A stretch of DNA of 9,162 nt, from the NCBI GenBank assembly GCA_023410575.1, contig JAEYPP010000028.1, positions 1 to 9,162 on the forward strand. The letters are read 5' to 3'. The position numbers were made by a program, and so were the translations under genes. The DNA is from Bacillota bacterium (GTDB taxonomy: Bacteria > Bacillota > Clostridia > Lachnospirales > Lachnospiraceae). Positions within the stretch are counted from its first letter, which is position 1; each line of letters opens with the position of its first letter. The notes beneath the pieces were generated by a model that saw nothing but the letters and a program-made list of their open reading frames with translations, did no database searches and was not told the DNA's origin. Positions 1 through 6,255 of the stretch are shown here, piece by piece.

Positions 1-45
1 CCTATGTATTTTTGTGGTTGGCTAAACCCACAATTATTATATCAT

Positions 46-95
46 AGGAGGTTTTTTGCTTGAAGCTAAAGCTAATTGGGGACACACCGGCATAG
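46..95 (+). other. AGGAGG site with an 11-codon TTG-started frame, tail of an unseen + strand element
   Basis: AGGAGG lies at 46-51 and a TTG codon at 60-62, eight bases downstream. The frame it opens (reading MKLKLIGDTPA) stops at 93-95 inside the hairpin at 85-101. Just upstream, CCTATG (1-6) and CATAGG (43-48) form inverted arms, with a nested TTGTGG (12-17)/CCACAA (28-33) pair, so the Shine-Dalgarno sits at the foot of a stem. It could be a short leader peptide, the right end of a mobile element with hairpin ends, or chance. The window edge hides what precedes it. Confidence 0.25.
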
Positions 96-111
96 CCGGT
101 GGTTTATTTTT
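85..111 (+). terminator. Rho-independent terminator, + strand
   Basis: A perfect 7-base GC-rich stem (CACCGGC 85-91, GCCGGTG 95-101) with an ATA loop is followed by TTTATTTTT. It would end a + strand transcript entering from the left edge; nothing on the minus side gives a T-run. Confidence 0.7.
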
Positions 112-122
112 ATTGCGATACA

Positions 123-171
123 ATCAAGCCAATATATCTCAAAAATTAAGATATATTGGCTTGATATTTTT
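123..171 (+). terminator. Second, long-stem terminator, + strand
   Basis: A perfect 17-base stem (123-139 with 149-165) with a 9-base loop is followed by ATTTTT. It lies about 20 bases after the first hairpin, so two stops guard the junction with the minus-strand genes. The minus-strand flank has no T-run, so it is not a good terminator for the gene ending at 292. Confidence 0.6.
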
Positions 172-187
172 GATATGGAGTGCCTTG

Positions 188-277
188 TCATTCACTAAGC
201 CTTTTAATCCAATTACCAAGGAATTTCATTATCTGGTCTTGATTGACCTTCAGTGTTGGAATCCGTTTAACCAAAAC
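188..277 (-). pseudogene. Possible C-terminal fragment of a lost gene (29 codons)
   Basis: Immediately downstream of the EFR1-type gene, the minus strand reads 29 codons between stops, starting VLVKRIPTLKVN and ending NWIKRLSE, with no start codon or ribosome binding site. The alternating basic/hydrophobic helix at its end resembles the last helix of many small alpha/beta proteins, but I do not recognise the family. It may be a decayed gene remnant or simply a random open stretch; the evidence is weak. Confidence 0.15.
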
Positions 278-291
278 TCAGGAATCGTTTC

Positions 292-1080
292 TTAAGTTAA
301 TAGCTCAGTCACATTAATATTAGGATTTCTATATCGCTTTCTTTTTAAAGTTTTCTTTCCCCATTGAATAGCTTGTTTAGGACAATATTGAATGCAAGCT
401 GTACATTGCTCACAATTATGTTTCCATATTAGTTTATCGTTACTAATTTGTATGTTATTGACAGGACAGATTCTTACACATAATTTACAACTATTACAAT
501 TATCATTAACCCAAAAATCTTCATCTCTTAAATGTAGATTTTCCACTATCTTATCCGTTGTTTTAATAAAAATTCTATCAATTAGTGTATCGATTACTAA
601 TTTACTCGATTCACATTTGTAGTTTTTTCTTTCACTAATTATATGAGCTATCTTCCTAACTTTTTTCTTCTCTCTTTCAAAAGTCTTGTTTTGTTTTTCA
701 ATAGAGCTTGCACCATATGAGAATACGTTATTTCCTGGCATATGTACTAAAAACCCAGAATTTAAAACTATTCCTCTACTTTTTAATATATTTTTTAATT
801 TAATTAAAACTTGGGCAGGAGCTCCTCCATGAGTTGCTATTGCAAAAACATAGACATCATTACTAATTTCAAGCTTTTCTAAGAATCTTTCTAATAATAA
901 TGGTAAACGTGCATAAATCACTGGAAAAACTATTCCAAGTACTTTCCCTTCAATTTTAATTTTCTCTTCCGTTATGATTGAAGCGATATTGCATAATTTG
1001 AAATCGTTAAGTTCATTACTCAAATCCTTAGCAACTTGTAAACTATTACCTGTTCCTGAAAAATATAGTATCTCCATCAT
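292..1080 (-). CDS. EFR1-type protein: flavodoxin domain fused to two [4Fe-4S] ferredoxin clusters
   Basis: This 262-residue cytoplasmic electron carrier is of the EFR1 (flavodoxin plus ferredoxin) type found in anaerobic Clostridia. The N-terminal half carries the FMN phosphate loop SGTGNS (residues 8-13) after a short hydrophobic strand. The C-terminus has two classical CxxCxxCxxxCP motifs: Cys195, 198, 201, 205-Pro and Cys223, 226, 229, 233-Pro, enough for two [4Fe-4S] clusters. Length is normal for the family and nothing is broken. The only upstream AAAGGTGA (1096-1103) is 15 bases from the ATG at 1080, longer than ideal; a second ATG follows at once, and a stop lies in frame five codons upstream, so the start cannot be moved far. 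It sits 80 bases after the kinase gene on the same strand and may be cotranscribed. Its redox partner is not evident. The domain call is strong; the physiological role is inference. Confidence 0.9.
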   Translation of the reverse strand: MMEILYFSGTGNSLQVAKDLSNELNDFKLCNIASIITEEKIKIEGKVLGIVFPVIYARLPLLLERFLEKLEISNDVYVFAIATHGGAPAQVLIKLKNILKSRGIVLNSGFLVHMPGNNVFSYGASSIEKQNKTFEREKKKVRKIAHIISERKNYKCESSKLVIDTLIDRIFIKTTDKIVENLHLRDEDFWVNDNCNSCKLCVRICPVNNIQISNDKLIWKHNCEQCTACIQYCPKQAIQWGKKTLKRKRYRNPNINVTELLT

Positions 1081-1117
1081 CTCGTAAAACTTTTATCACC
1101 TTTGATACAGCTCCCAT

Positions 1118-1130
1118 ATTACATTGTAAT
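1118..1130. promoter_or_regulatory. Perfect dyad ATTACA-T-TGTAAT, possible operator
   Basis: This 13-base dyad lies between the kinase gene and the EFR1-type gene, upstream of the latter's AAAGGTGA. Its TACA/TGTA core recalls BlaI/CopY operators but has one central base instead of two. A poor TAATAT -10 overlaps it on the minus strand. No regulator gene is adjacent, so the role is a guess. Confidence 0.2.
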
Positions 1131-1160
1131 GCGAAACGATTGCTGTTTCTTTATTTCAAT

Positions 1161-2144
1161 TTACTTCTCTTTTTCCAATACCTGAAACACCATATCATAC
1201 ATATCTCTTGCATCTACGGTATTCCTAATATAATTCTCCTCCTCCGGTTCATAGCGGACATATTTTTCAACCTCTTCCACTAGCGCCAAATATCCCACTG
1301 CAATCGCGTATCGAATGCATTCCTCTGTACTTGCCGAAATCGGAACTTCTGCCGTACGATTATAAATCTCTATTTCTGCAAGTTTTTTAGACAGCGGAGC
1401 TTTTTGTCCACATCCAATGGTAATAAAGTCAGCAACTGGATCTCCCCAAAAACTTCGCTCAGGATCAATCCATACCAATCCACCGTTATCATAAAGGACA
1501 TTACTGTCCCACAGATCAAAATTCACCATGCAGCAAGGCACCCTGCTTAACAGTTCCTGATATACTTCTATGTATTGTAGTAACTTACATCCATCCGCTG
1601 TTTCTTTTCCTAGCTGATTACAATCCTTGATCAAATTACTGACCATGTTATGAATTGCTTCATACCATGTATCATATAATCCTGTCTGAAGGTATCCGTA
1701 CCTATCGTTATGTATCTTATGAATCTGGGTAAGCATTTCAATTTTCTTTACCTGGACCTGTTCACTCTCTTCCCTAGTAAAGTCAATCATCGATAATGTT
1801 TGCCCATCCATCATCTCCATAATAAAACAGTCAGACGAAATACATTCGTTTGAATAATCCGACGCATACACAGCAGGTGCATGTATTTTCGTGTATTTGT
1901 GCATCTGCTCATACCAAAACACTTCTGAACGCATCATATTCTTCTCGTAGGTGAGTACCAATGCTTCTTTTGGAGGTGCAATCTTGAGTACATATGTCCC
2001 CTTGTCTGTCTCCACCTTGTAAGCAGCGTTAAACTCTCCTGCTCCCAATGGCTGTATCCCCATTACATTTCCCATTCCATGTCTGACAAATAACAGTTTG
2101 ATTTCTTCTGAAGATGCTTCATATTTTGTTTTACTCTTTGCCAT
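1161..2144 (-). CDS. APH-fold phosphotransferase (small-molecule kinase), substrate unknown
   Basis: This 327-residue protein has the aminoglycoside phosphotransferase/choline kinase fold. Visible landmarks are an N-lobe nucleotide loop PLGAGEFNAAYKV (32-44), the ATP-binding lysine in YVLKIAPP (Lys54), a helix glutamate (Glu74), the catalytic loop NFDLWDSN (208-215; Asp210 the likely base, Asn215 a magnesium ligand) and the second metal motif WIDPERSFWGDP (Asp227). In most relatives the catalytic loop begins with His; here it is Asn208. The other key residues are present, so activity is likely. The ATG at 2142-2144 is set by AGAGGAG (2154-2160) nine bases away. I see no clear promoter in the 216-base gap upstream and no terminator downstream. 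Whether it modifies an antibiotic, a sugar amine or another metabolite cannot be told; no resistance subfamily is implied by the sequence. Confidence 0.8.
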   Translation of the reverse strand: MAKSKTKYEASSEEIKLLFVRHGMGNVMGIQPLGAGEFNAAYKVETDKGTYVLKIAPPKEALVLTYEKNMMRSEVFWYEQMHKYTKIHAPAVYASDYSNECISSDCFIMEMMDGQTLSMIDFTREESEQVQVKKIEMLTQIHKIHNDRYGYLQTGLYDTWYEAIHNMVSNLIKDCNQLGKETADGCKLLQYIEVYQELLSRVPCCMVNFDLWDSNVLYDNGGLVWIDPERSFWGDPVADFITIGCGQKAPLSKKLAEIEIYNRTAEVPISASTEECIRYAIAVGYLALVEEVEKYVRYEPEEENYIRNTVDARDMYDMVFQVLEKEK

Positions 2145-2259
2145 ACTGTTTTTCTCCTCTATATACTCTGGTGTGGTAACTCTTAATCCACGTTAATGTA
2201 GAGCTTGCCTTCAACTATATTCTAATCGATTTAGTTCATCATTACCATTTAAATTATTA

Positions 2260-2310
2260 TTAAGTTTTTACACCTCTTATCATTCGACCCATCGTACATA
2301 TCCATACCAT
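2260..2310 (-). CDS. Possible 16-residue peptide at the end of the ABC operon
   Basis: Fifty bases after the permease stop, the minus strand has GAGGTGA (2316-2322), a five-base spacer and an ATG opening the frame MVWICTMGRMIRGVKT, then a stop. The ribosome binding site is as good as those of the real genes here, which is the only reason to list it. No signal peptide, no known leader pattern. It could be a translated short peptide of the antimicrobial-peptide operon, the eroded start of a longer gene, or chance. No gene is recognised in the rest of 2145-2360. Confidence 0.25.
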   Translation of the reverse strand: MVWICTMGRMIRGVKT

Positions 2311-2360
2311 AAATGTCACCTCATTAGTAATAAACTACCAAGTACTCACTATTTTAAAAA

Positions 2361-3065
2361 CTAGACATCACTTTCTTCTAATTGATTTAGTTTAGTTATG
2401 AAAGTGAATAATACAAATACAATAGCTAATCCCATTATTGCCAACAACCGTATCGCATCAAATTGAAAACTAATACCTCCACTAGTTTGTGATAAGAGAA
2501 CTGCTACGATAATGCCAGATACAATCGTTGTTGACATCGATTTTTTTCTCATTCCAAAATAGAATGGAATCAAGGAAGCAAATCCACATGTAAATGCTCC
2601 AAGCACTGTAAGTTGCAAATTCTTAATAAAATTTGCCATGGTAACATCTGGGTATGTGTTCATTACTCCTAATATCACGGTTGCGAAAGCTGTCAGAAGG
2701 ACTGTACTAACGAAAATAGAAATTGTCGTTCCTATAAATACCATGACTAGTTTTGCTAGAAATAGTTTTTTACGGTTAATTGGATAGGTAAACATTAAAA
2801 GAATTGTTTTGTTTCTGTATTCATCAATCACCATTCGACTAAGGCAAATACTTGAGTAAATGATAAATATAGCACGAATCATAACATCAAGTAATATAAT
2901 AAACTCTGTAAAACCCTTAAAATCATTGACTGCTTCACTTTCTATATTTAGTATACATAAGAATATACCAATTAGGCCAGTAGCCATAAGAAAGCAAATC
3001 AACGTTCCTTTCACATAAGTAGACAGTTTCATTTTCTTTAATTCAAGTTTCATAAGTTGTATCAT
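2361..3065 (-). CDS. ABC-2 type permease of a peptide-antibiotic exporter
   Basis: This 234-residue integral membrane protein is the channel partner of the ATPase just upstream. Six hydrophobic segments are visible, at roughly residues 20-41, 54-75, 104-133, 150-171, 178-194 and 204-223, with a charged cytoplasmic loop DEYRNKTILLMFTYPINRKK (81-100), the usual ATPase-contact region in ABC-2 permeases of the BcrB/LanE kind. The frame is open further upstream to 3092, but the ATG at 3063-3065 is preceded by AAGGAGGG (3074-3081) with an 8-base spacer and lies four bases after the ATPase stop, so I take it as the start. As last main gene of the four-gene operon it likely moves or clears a membrane-active peptide. 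The substrate is inferred from neighbours, not from the permease itself. No convincing terminator follows. Confidence 0.85.
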   Translation of the reverse strand: MIQLMKLELKKMKLSTYVKGTLICFLMATGLIGIFLCILNIESEAVNDFKGFTEFIILLDVMIRAIFIIYSSICLSRMVIDEYRNKTILLMFTYPINRKKLFLAKLVMVFIGTTISIFVSTVLLTAFATVILGVMNTYPDVTMANFIKNLQLTVLGAFTCGFASLIPFYFGMRKKSMSTTIVSGIIVAVLLSQTSGGISFQFDAIRLLAIMGLAIVFVLFTFITKLNQLEESDV

Positions 3066-3069
3066 CGTC

Positions 3070-3981
3070 TTAACCCTCCTTAATAATCTCAAAAAAGTAA
3101 TCTTCGAGACTGAATTCTTTTTTTACAATACTAATGATTCCAACTTCTTTCTCCATGAGTGCTTTCATAATATGATTCTGGTTCACTTGATCTTCATAGA
3201 TTCGAATGGTTTGATCATTCACAATCGCATATTGTTTCAAGTTAAGAACAGAATCTAATACAACTGCCGCTGCTTGTACTCGTTCCACCTTAACTTCAAG
3301 GTAATTTCCTTCTTTTGCATGGATCTCCTTCATGGAAACTTCCTTTTCCAATCGATTTTTAGATAATATGCCTATCGTAGATGCTAGTTGTTCCACTTCC
3401 GATAAAATATGACTTGATACTAACATTGTAACTCCATCTTTTTCATTGAGATCACGTAATAAATTTCTTACCTCCTTAATTCCTGTTGGGTCCAGCCCGT
3501 TAATTGGCTCATCGAGAATTAAGAGTTCTGGCTTTGTTACCATGGCTCTAGCAAGGGCCAAGCGTTGTTTCATACCAAGTGATAATTGAGAAACTTTTTT
3601 CTTCCTTGCATTGCCAAGATTTACAATTTCAATCACTTTGTCGATGTCTTTCCAATTGTAATATCCCATATACTCGCAATGTAATTTCATGCTCTCCATT
3701 ACGGTCAGGTTTCGATAAAAAATAGGCTCTTCAATAATTGAACCGATTCTTTTAAGTAATTCCTTGGGATTATCAGCTAATTTCTGACCAAATAATTCAA
3801 TGCTTCCATCCGTTGGTTTTACAAGGTCTACAAGCATCTTCATAATTGTGCTCTTACCAGTTCCATTTTCCCCCAAAAGTCCATAAATCTGACCTTTGGT
3901 CAGATGCAAATTCACATCTGTAACTATTTCTGCATCTTGATAATATTTCGTTAATCCTTTTGTATGTACGATTGATTGCAT
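3070..3981 (-). CDS. ABC transporter ATPase, BcrA/lantibiotic-immunity type with an E-loop
   Basis: This 303-residue nucleotide-binding subunit is cytoplasmic and pairs with the permease. It shows Walker A GENGTGKST (37-45), signature LSLGMKQR (133-140), Walker B LLILDEP (153-159), D-loop NGLDP (161-165) and switch His191. Where most ABC ATPases have a Q-loop glutamine, this one reads IIEEPIFY (82-89). A glutamate there (E-loop) is described for LanF-type lantibiotic-immunity ATPases and is seen in BcrA-like proteins. About 90 residues after the core form the C-terminal extension common in this group. An in-frame ATG at 4011 lacks a ribosome binding site, while GGGGAA (3988-3993) precedes the paired ATGs at 3984 and 3981; I chose 3981 for spacing. 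It is separated from the kinase gene by about 80 bases holding a small ATAGT/ACTAT dyad. Confidence 0.9.
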   Translation of the reverse strand: MQSIVHTKGLTKYYQDAEIVTDVNLHLTKGQIYGLLGENGTGKSTIMKMLVDLVKPTDGSIELFGQKLADNPKELLKRIGSIIEEPIFYRNLTVMESMKLHCEYMGYYNWKDIDKVIEIVNLGNARKKKVSQLSLGMKQRLALARAMVTKPELLILDEPINGLDPTGIKEVRNLLRDLNEKDGVTMLVSSHILSEVEQLASTIGILSKNRLEKEVSMKEIHAKEGNYLEVKVERVQAAAVVLDSVLNLKQYAIVNDQTIRIYEDQVNQNHIMKALMEKEVGIISIVKKEFSLEDYFFEIIKEG

Positions 3982-4060
3982 CATAAGTTCCCCGCTTTCT
4001 ATATTTGTCATAATTCAATAGTAACTATGGTTTCTTTCCACTTCATTACTCAATTCTTAC

Positions 4061-4969
4061 TTATTTCTTAAGACAAATTTCAAATATCGTTTTTTGATAA
4101 GGGTCACTTTTTAGATGAATCATACCACCAATCTGTTCTACTAATGCCTTGGTTATAGACAATCCGAGTCCACTCCCTTGATATTTCGTACTTCTAGAGT
4201 CTTCTAACGTATATAACCGTTCAAATACTTTATCCTGGTACTTTTTCTCAATCCCTTTCCCATGGTCAATCACTTGTATATCTACACCATCTGCATTCTC
4301 TCGAAGAAATAAACCAAAGTAGTTCCCGTCCATTCCATACTTAATTGCATTGCTAATCAGATTACTAAGAATCCTGGTTAGTGCTTCTTCATTGCATAAA
4401 GCAAAAACTGCTGTTTCTGGTAACTCAAGCTCAACCCTAATCTTTCTTTTTGAGAATTCTTCATAATACTCTAAAACTACTTGACGACAAATTTCTGCAA
4501 CATCAATTCGAGTTACTGGATAGGATTTATCTTTGGATTCAAGTTTCGCTAAATCAAAAAACTCATTCATTTGATTTAATACTTGTTTGACTTTCTTATC
4601 TATAATTGCAAGTTGTTCCATATTTTCATTCATCTGTAGCATTTCCAAATATCCTAATACCACGGTAAGAGGTGTTTTTAGATCATGAGAAACGTTGGAG
4701 AGCATTTTTCTCATGGACTCCTCACTATTTCGGTGGTTTCTTGCATTCTCTTGATTTTCATCTAATAGCAGATTGCATTGTATCGCAAGCTTTTTCAACT
4801 GTTCATCTTCTGTTTGAAACCGAAGTCGATCCTGGCTTTGATTATTCTGTATTTCCTGTAATTTTTCAATCAGGTACTCTAGTTGCCTGGTTCGCTTCTT
4901 TTCTTTTGATTTCTGTATGAGATAGCCAAGAAAGAAAATAGCTGCAAGTAACGTAACAAAAAAAATCAT
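4061..4969 (-). CDS. Sensor histidine kinase with one membrane segment and no extracellular domain
   Basis: This 302-residue kinase pairs with the response regulator next to it. Order: one membrane helix at the very N-terminus (about residues 2-18, then a lysine-rich stretch), a coiled-coil-like linker (about 25-85), H-box SHDLKTP (94-100, phospho-accepting His95), N-box with Asn207, G1 box DHGKGI (235-240) and G2 box GSGLGL (265-270). There is no outside loop to bind a ligand, so it probably reads the membrane or its ABC partner, as proposed for kinases of peptide-antibiotic modules. The frame is open to 5002, but the ATG at 4967-4969 overlaps the regulator's TGA as ATGA, has GGGAG (4977-4981) seven bases away, and puts the membrane helix first, so translation is probably coupled. 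Confidence 0.9.
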   Translation of the reverse strand: MIFFVTLLAAIFFLGYLIQKSKEKKRTRQLEYLIEKLQEIQNNQSQDRLRFQTEDEQLKKLAIQCNLLLDENQENARNHRNSEESMRKMLSNVSHDLKTPLTVVLGYLEMLQMNENMEQLAIIDKKVKQVLNQMNEFFDLAKLESKDKSYPVTRIDVAEICRQVVLEYYEEFSKRKIRVELELPETAVFALCNEEALTRILSNLISNAIKYGMDGNYFGLFLRENADGVDIQVIDHGKGIEKKYQDKVFERLYTLEDSRSTKYQGSGLGLSITKALVEQIGGMIHLKSDPYQKTIFEICLKK

Positions 4970-5658
4970 ACTACATCTCCCATCCGATATCCAATTCCCC
5001 ACAATGTCTGAATGTATTGTGGTTTTCCAGGATCCACCTCTATCTTTTCCCTTAATCTACGCATATGTACATTAATGGCATTCTCATCATTCTGATAAAC
5101 TTCACCCCATATAATCTGATAGATTTGTGCTTTGGTATATACTCGATTCGGATGGAGAGCAAATAATTTTAATATTTCAAACTCTTTCGCTGTAAGTCGA
5201 ATCTCTTCCCCATCTCGAGATACAGAATATTGATTACAATTTATAACCAAATCTTTATATATGATTGATTCCTTTTCTTCCACACTTGGTGCGTACAAAG
5301 TCGCTCTACGTATGTTTGCCTTCACTCTTGCCAAAAGCTCTACCAAGGAAAAAGGCTTAGTAATATAATCATCTGCACCAAGTCCAAGCCCAATTGCTTT
5401 ATCACTATCCGTATCCTTTGCTGACACAATGATAATCGGTGTCTTAGAGTTTGTTCGAATATTCTTCATCACCTGCATACCAGAAATTTTAGGTATCATT
5501 AAGTCCAGTAATATAAGATCATAGCTTATCATATTCAACTTATCCATAGCTTCCATTCCATCATAAGCCAAGTCAATCTCAAATCCTTCGCAGATTAAAA
5601 ATTCCTTGACCATAGCACTAATTCCAATATCATCTTCTATAATTAATATACGACTCAT
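4966..5658 (-). CDS. OmpR/PhoB-family response regulator
   Basis: This 230-residue DNA-binding regulator has an N-terminal receiver domain with the acidic pair Asp9/Asp10, phospho-acceptor Asp52 in LILLDLMIP, Ser79 and Lys101, then a winged-helix domain (about 133-226) ending in the typical WGIGYRM. Length is standard. AAGGAG (5665-5670) lies six bases from the ATG. It is the first gene of the operon with the kinase, ABC ATPase and permease, so it probably activates its own operon when the kinase signals, though I cannot identify its direct-repeat binding site in the 115-base leader. The family call is firm; the stimulus (a peptide antibiotic such as bacitracin or a lantibiotic) is inferred from gene order and the ATPase type. 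Confidence 0.93.
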   Translation of the reverse strand: MSRILIIEDDIGISAMVKEFLICEGFEIDLAYDGMEAMDKLNMISYDLILLDLMIPKISGMQVMKNIRTNSKTPIIIVSAKDTDSDKAIGLGLGADDYITKPFSLVELLARVKANIRRATLYAPSVEEKESIIYKDLVINCNQYSVSRDGEEIRLTAKEFEILKLFALHPNRVYTKAQIYQIIWGEVYQNDENAINVHMRRLREKIEVDPGKPQYIQTLWGIGYRMGDVV

Positions 5659-5780
5659 ACTTGTCTCCTTTTTAACTGGACATTATTGATCTGTTTTTGC
5701 AACATACAATTGCCTCTTGTTGTCCTGTTCCTAAATTCCTAGTTGAATACAATCTTTTACCACTTATTAACTCATGATAA

Positions 5781-5789
5781 ATTATACCA
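5781..5789 (-). promoter_or_regulatory. Extended -10 promoter of the two-component/ABC operon
   Basis: On the minus strand TGGTATAAT gives a perfect -10 with the TGn extension. The -35 position (TGTTAT at 17-base spacing) is poor, which fits an activated or extended -10 promoter. Start would be near 5774, leaving a leader of about 115 bases before the regulator. Confidence 0.55.
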
Positions 5790-5812
5790 TAATTCCCCTT
5801 TCTATAACAGAG

Positions 5813-5841
5813 CAAAAGTGTGCTTCTCAGCTTCTCACACT
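5813..5841 (-). terminator. Possible minus-strand terminator upstream of the operon promoter
   Basis: AGTGTG (5817-5822) and CACACT (5836-5841) form a stem; read on the minus strand it is followed by TTTTG. The loop holds GCTTCTCA twice in tandem (5822-5829, 5830-5837). A competing + strand pairing joins AAAGTGTGCT with AGCAACACTTT (5848-5858) with one bulge. Confidence 0.3.
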
Positions 5842-5881
5842 CTCACGAGCAACACTTTACAAGCACAGCTTCTGTTTGGTG

Positions 5882-5920
5882 CCGTAGCGTAGCGGAGTGG
5901 GCATCCTACGGAGCTTTTTT
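5882..5920 (+). terminator. Hairpin plus T6, + strand
   Basis: CCGTAG (5882-5887) pairs with CTACGG (5906-5911); AGC and six T follow. The 18-base loop repeats CGTAGCG. No + strand gene lies to the left of it within the window, so it ends an unannotated + transcript or is part of a composite repeat. Confidence 0.4.
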
Positions 5921-5961
5921 ATATAGTAAGAAATTCCGAGGAATTCCTACTATATAAAAAA
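5915..5961. repeat. 47-base AT-rich palindrome joining two opposed terminators
   Basis: TTTTTTATATAGTA (5915-5928) and TACTATATAAAAAA (5948-5961) are perfect inverted arms; inside them AATTCC (5932-5937) and GGAATT (5940-5945) continue the stem with a 2-base loop. The T-run of the left hairpin and, on the other strand, that of the right hairpin are the two arms of this palindrome. Confidence 0.8.
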
Positions 5962-5987
5962 ATGGATCAGGTATCTCTACTTGATCC
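5956..5987 (-). terminator. Hairpin plus T7, minus strand
   Basis: On the minus strand GGATCAAGTA (5987-5978), a GAGA loop and TACCTGATCC (5973-5964) form a 10-base stem with one wobble pair, then A and seven T. It is well placed to end the flavodoxin transcript coming from 6732, after the 25-codon frame. Confidence 0.6.
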
Positions 5988-6118
5988 TCATTACTCATAA
6001 TGCAGTTGTATTTATGTTTCCGAACATAACATAGCTATTTCAATCATTCCCATAAAAACCAACCTTTCGTATAAAGAAGCTCTCAATTACCTACAGTATA
6101 TTTTTCGGATTTACTTTT

Positions 6119-6196
6119 TTACCAGTCCACCCCATCGATTGGCCGCTCTCCTGACAACTGTTTCGTTCGTTCTTTTAATATATCTAGTTTATTCAT
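6119..6196 (-). CDS. Possible 25-residue protein after the flavodoxin gene
   Basis: Sixty bases below the flavodoxin stop, GGAG (6206-6209) precedes an ATG at nine bases and opens a frame beginning MNKLDILKERTKQL and ending RPIDGVDW. The frame continues upstream to a second ATG at 6211. It is polar, without membrane segment or signal. It may be a small protein of the same transcript or the end of an older gene. I do not recognise it. The rest of 5988-6255 shows only a TTATGTT/AACATAA hairpin (6012-6029). Confidence 0.3.
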   Translation of the reverse strand: MNKLDILKERTKQLSGERPIDGVDW

Positions 6197-6255
6197 ATGA
6201 ACATTCTCCATTTCTTTATCTGTTTTCTGGTATTAATCCGATTTTACCCTATTGC

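Noticed and set aside
56..295. 79-codon + strand frame beginning at a TTG/AGGAGG
   Set aside because: It runs straight through two strong terminator hairpins (85-111, 123-171), has its TTG only four bases from the AGGAGG, and its composition is not protein-like. The shorter TTG frame at 60 is better spaced.
392..622. + strand frame of 76 codons
   Set aside because: It lies antisense inside the ferredoxin part of the EFR1-type gene, whose eight cluster cysteines prove the minus frame.
2161..2215. MerR-type promoter upstream of the APH-fold gene (TTGAAG with a long spacer)
   Set aside because: No -10 element stands at 17-20 bases, and no dyad is centred in the spacer.
4672..4920. + strand frame of 82 codons
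   Set aside because: It is antisense to the linker and H-box region of the histidine kinase and has no ribosome binding site.
5878..5920. Riboswitch or attenuator with antiterminator GGTGCC/GGCATCC
   Set aside because: No + strand gene follows within reach, and the pairing matches no riboswitch class I know.
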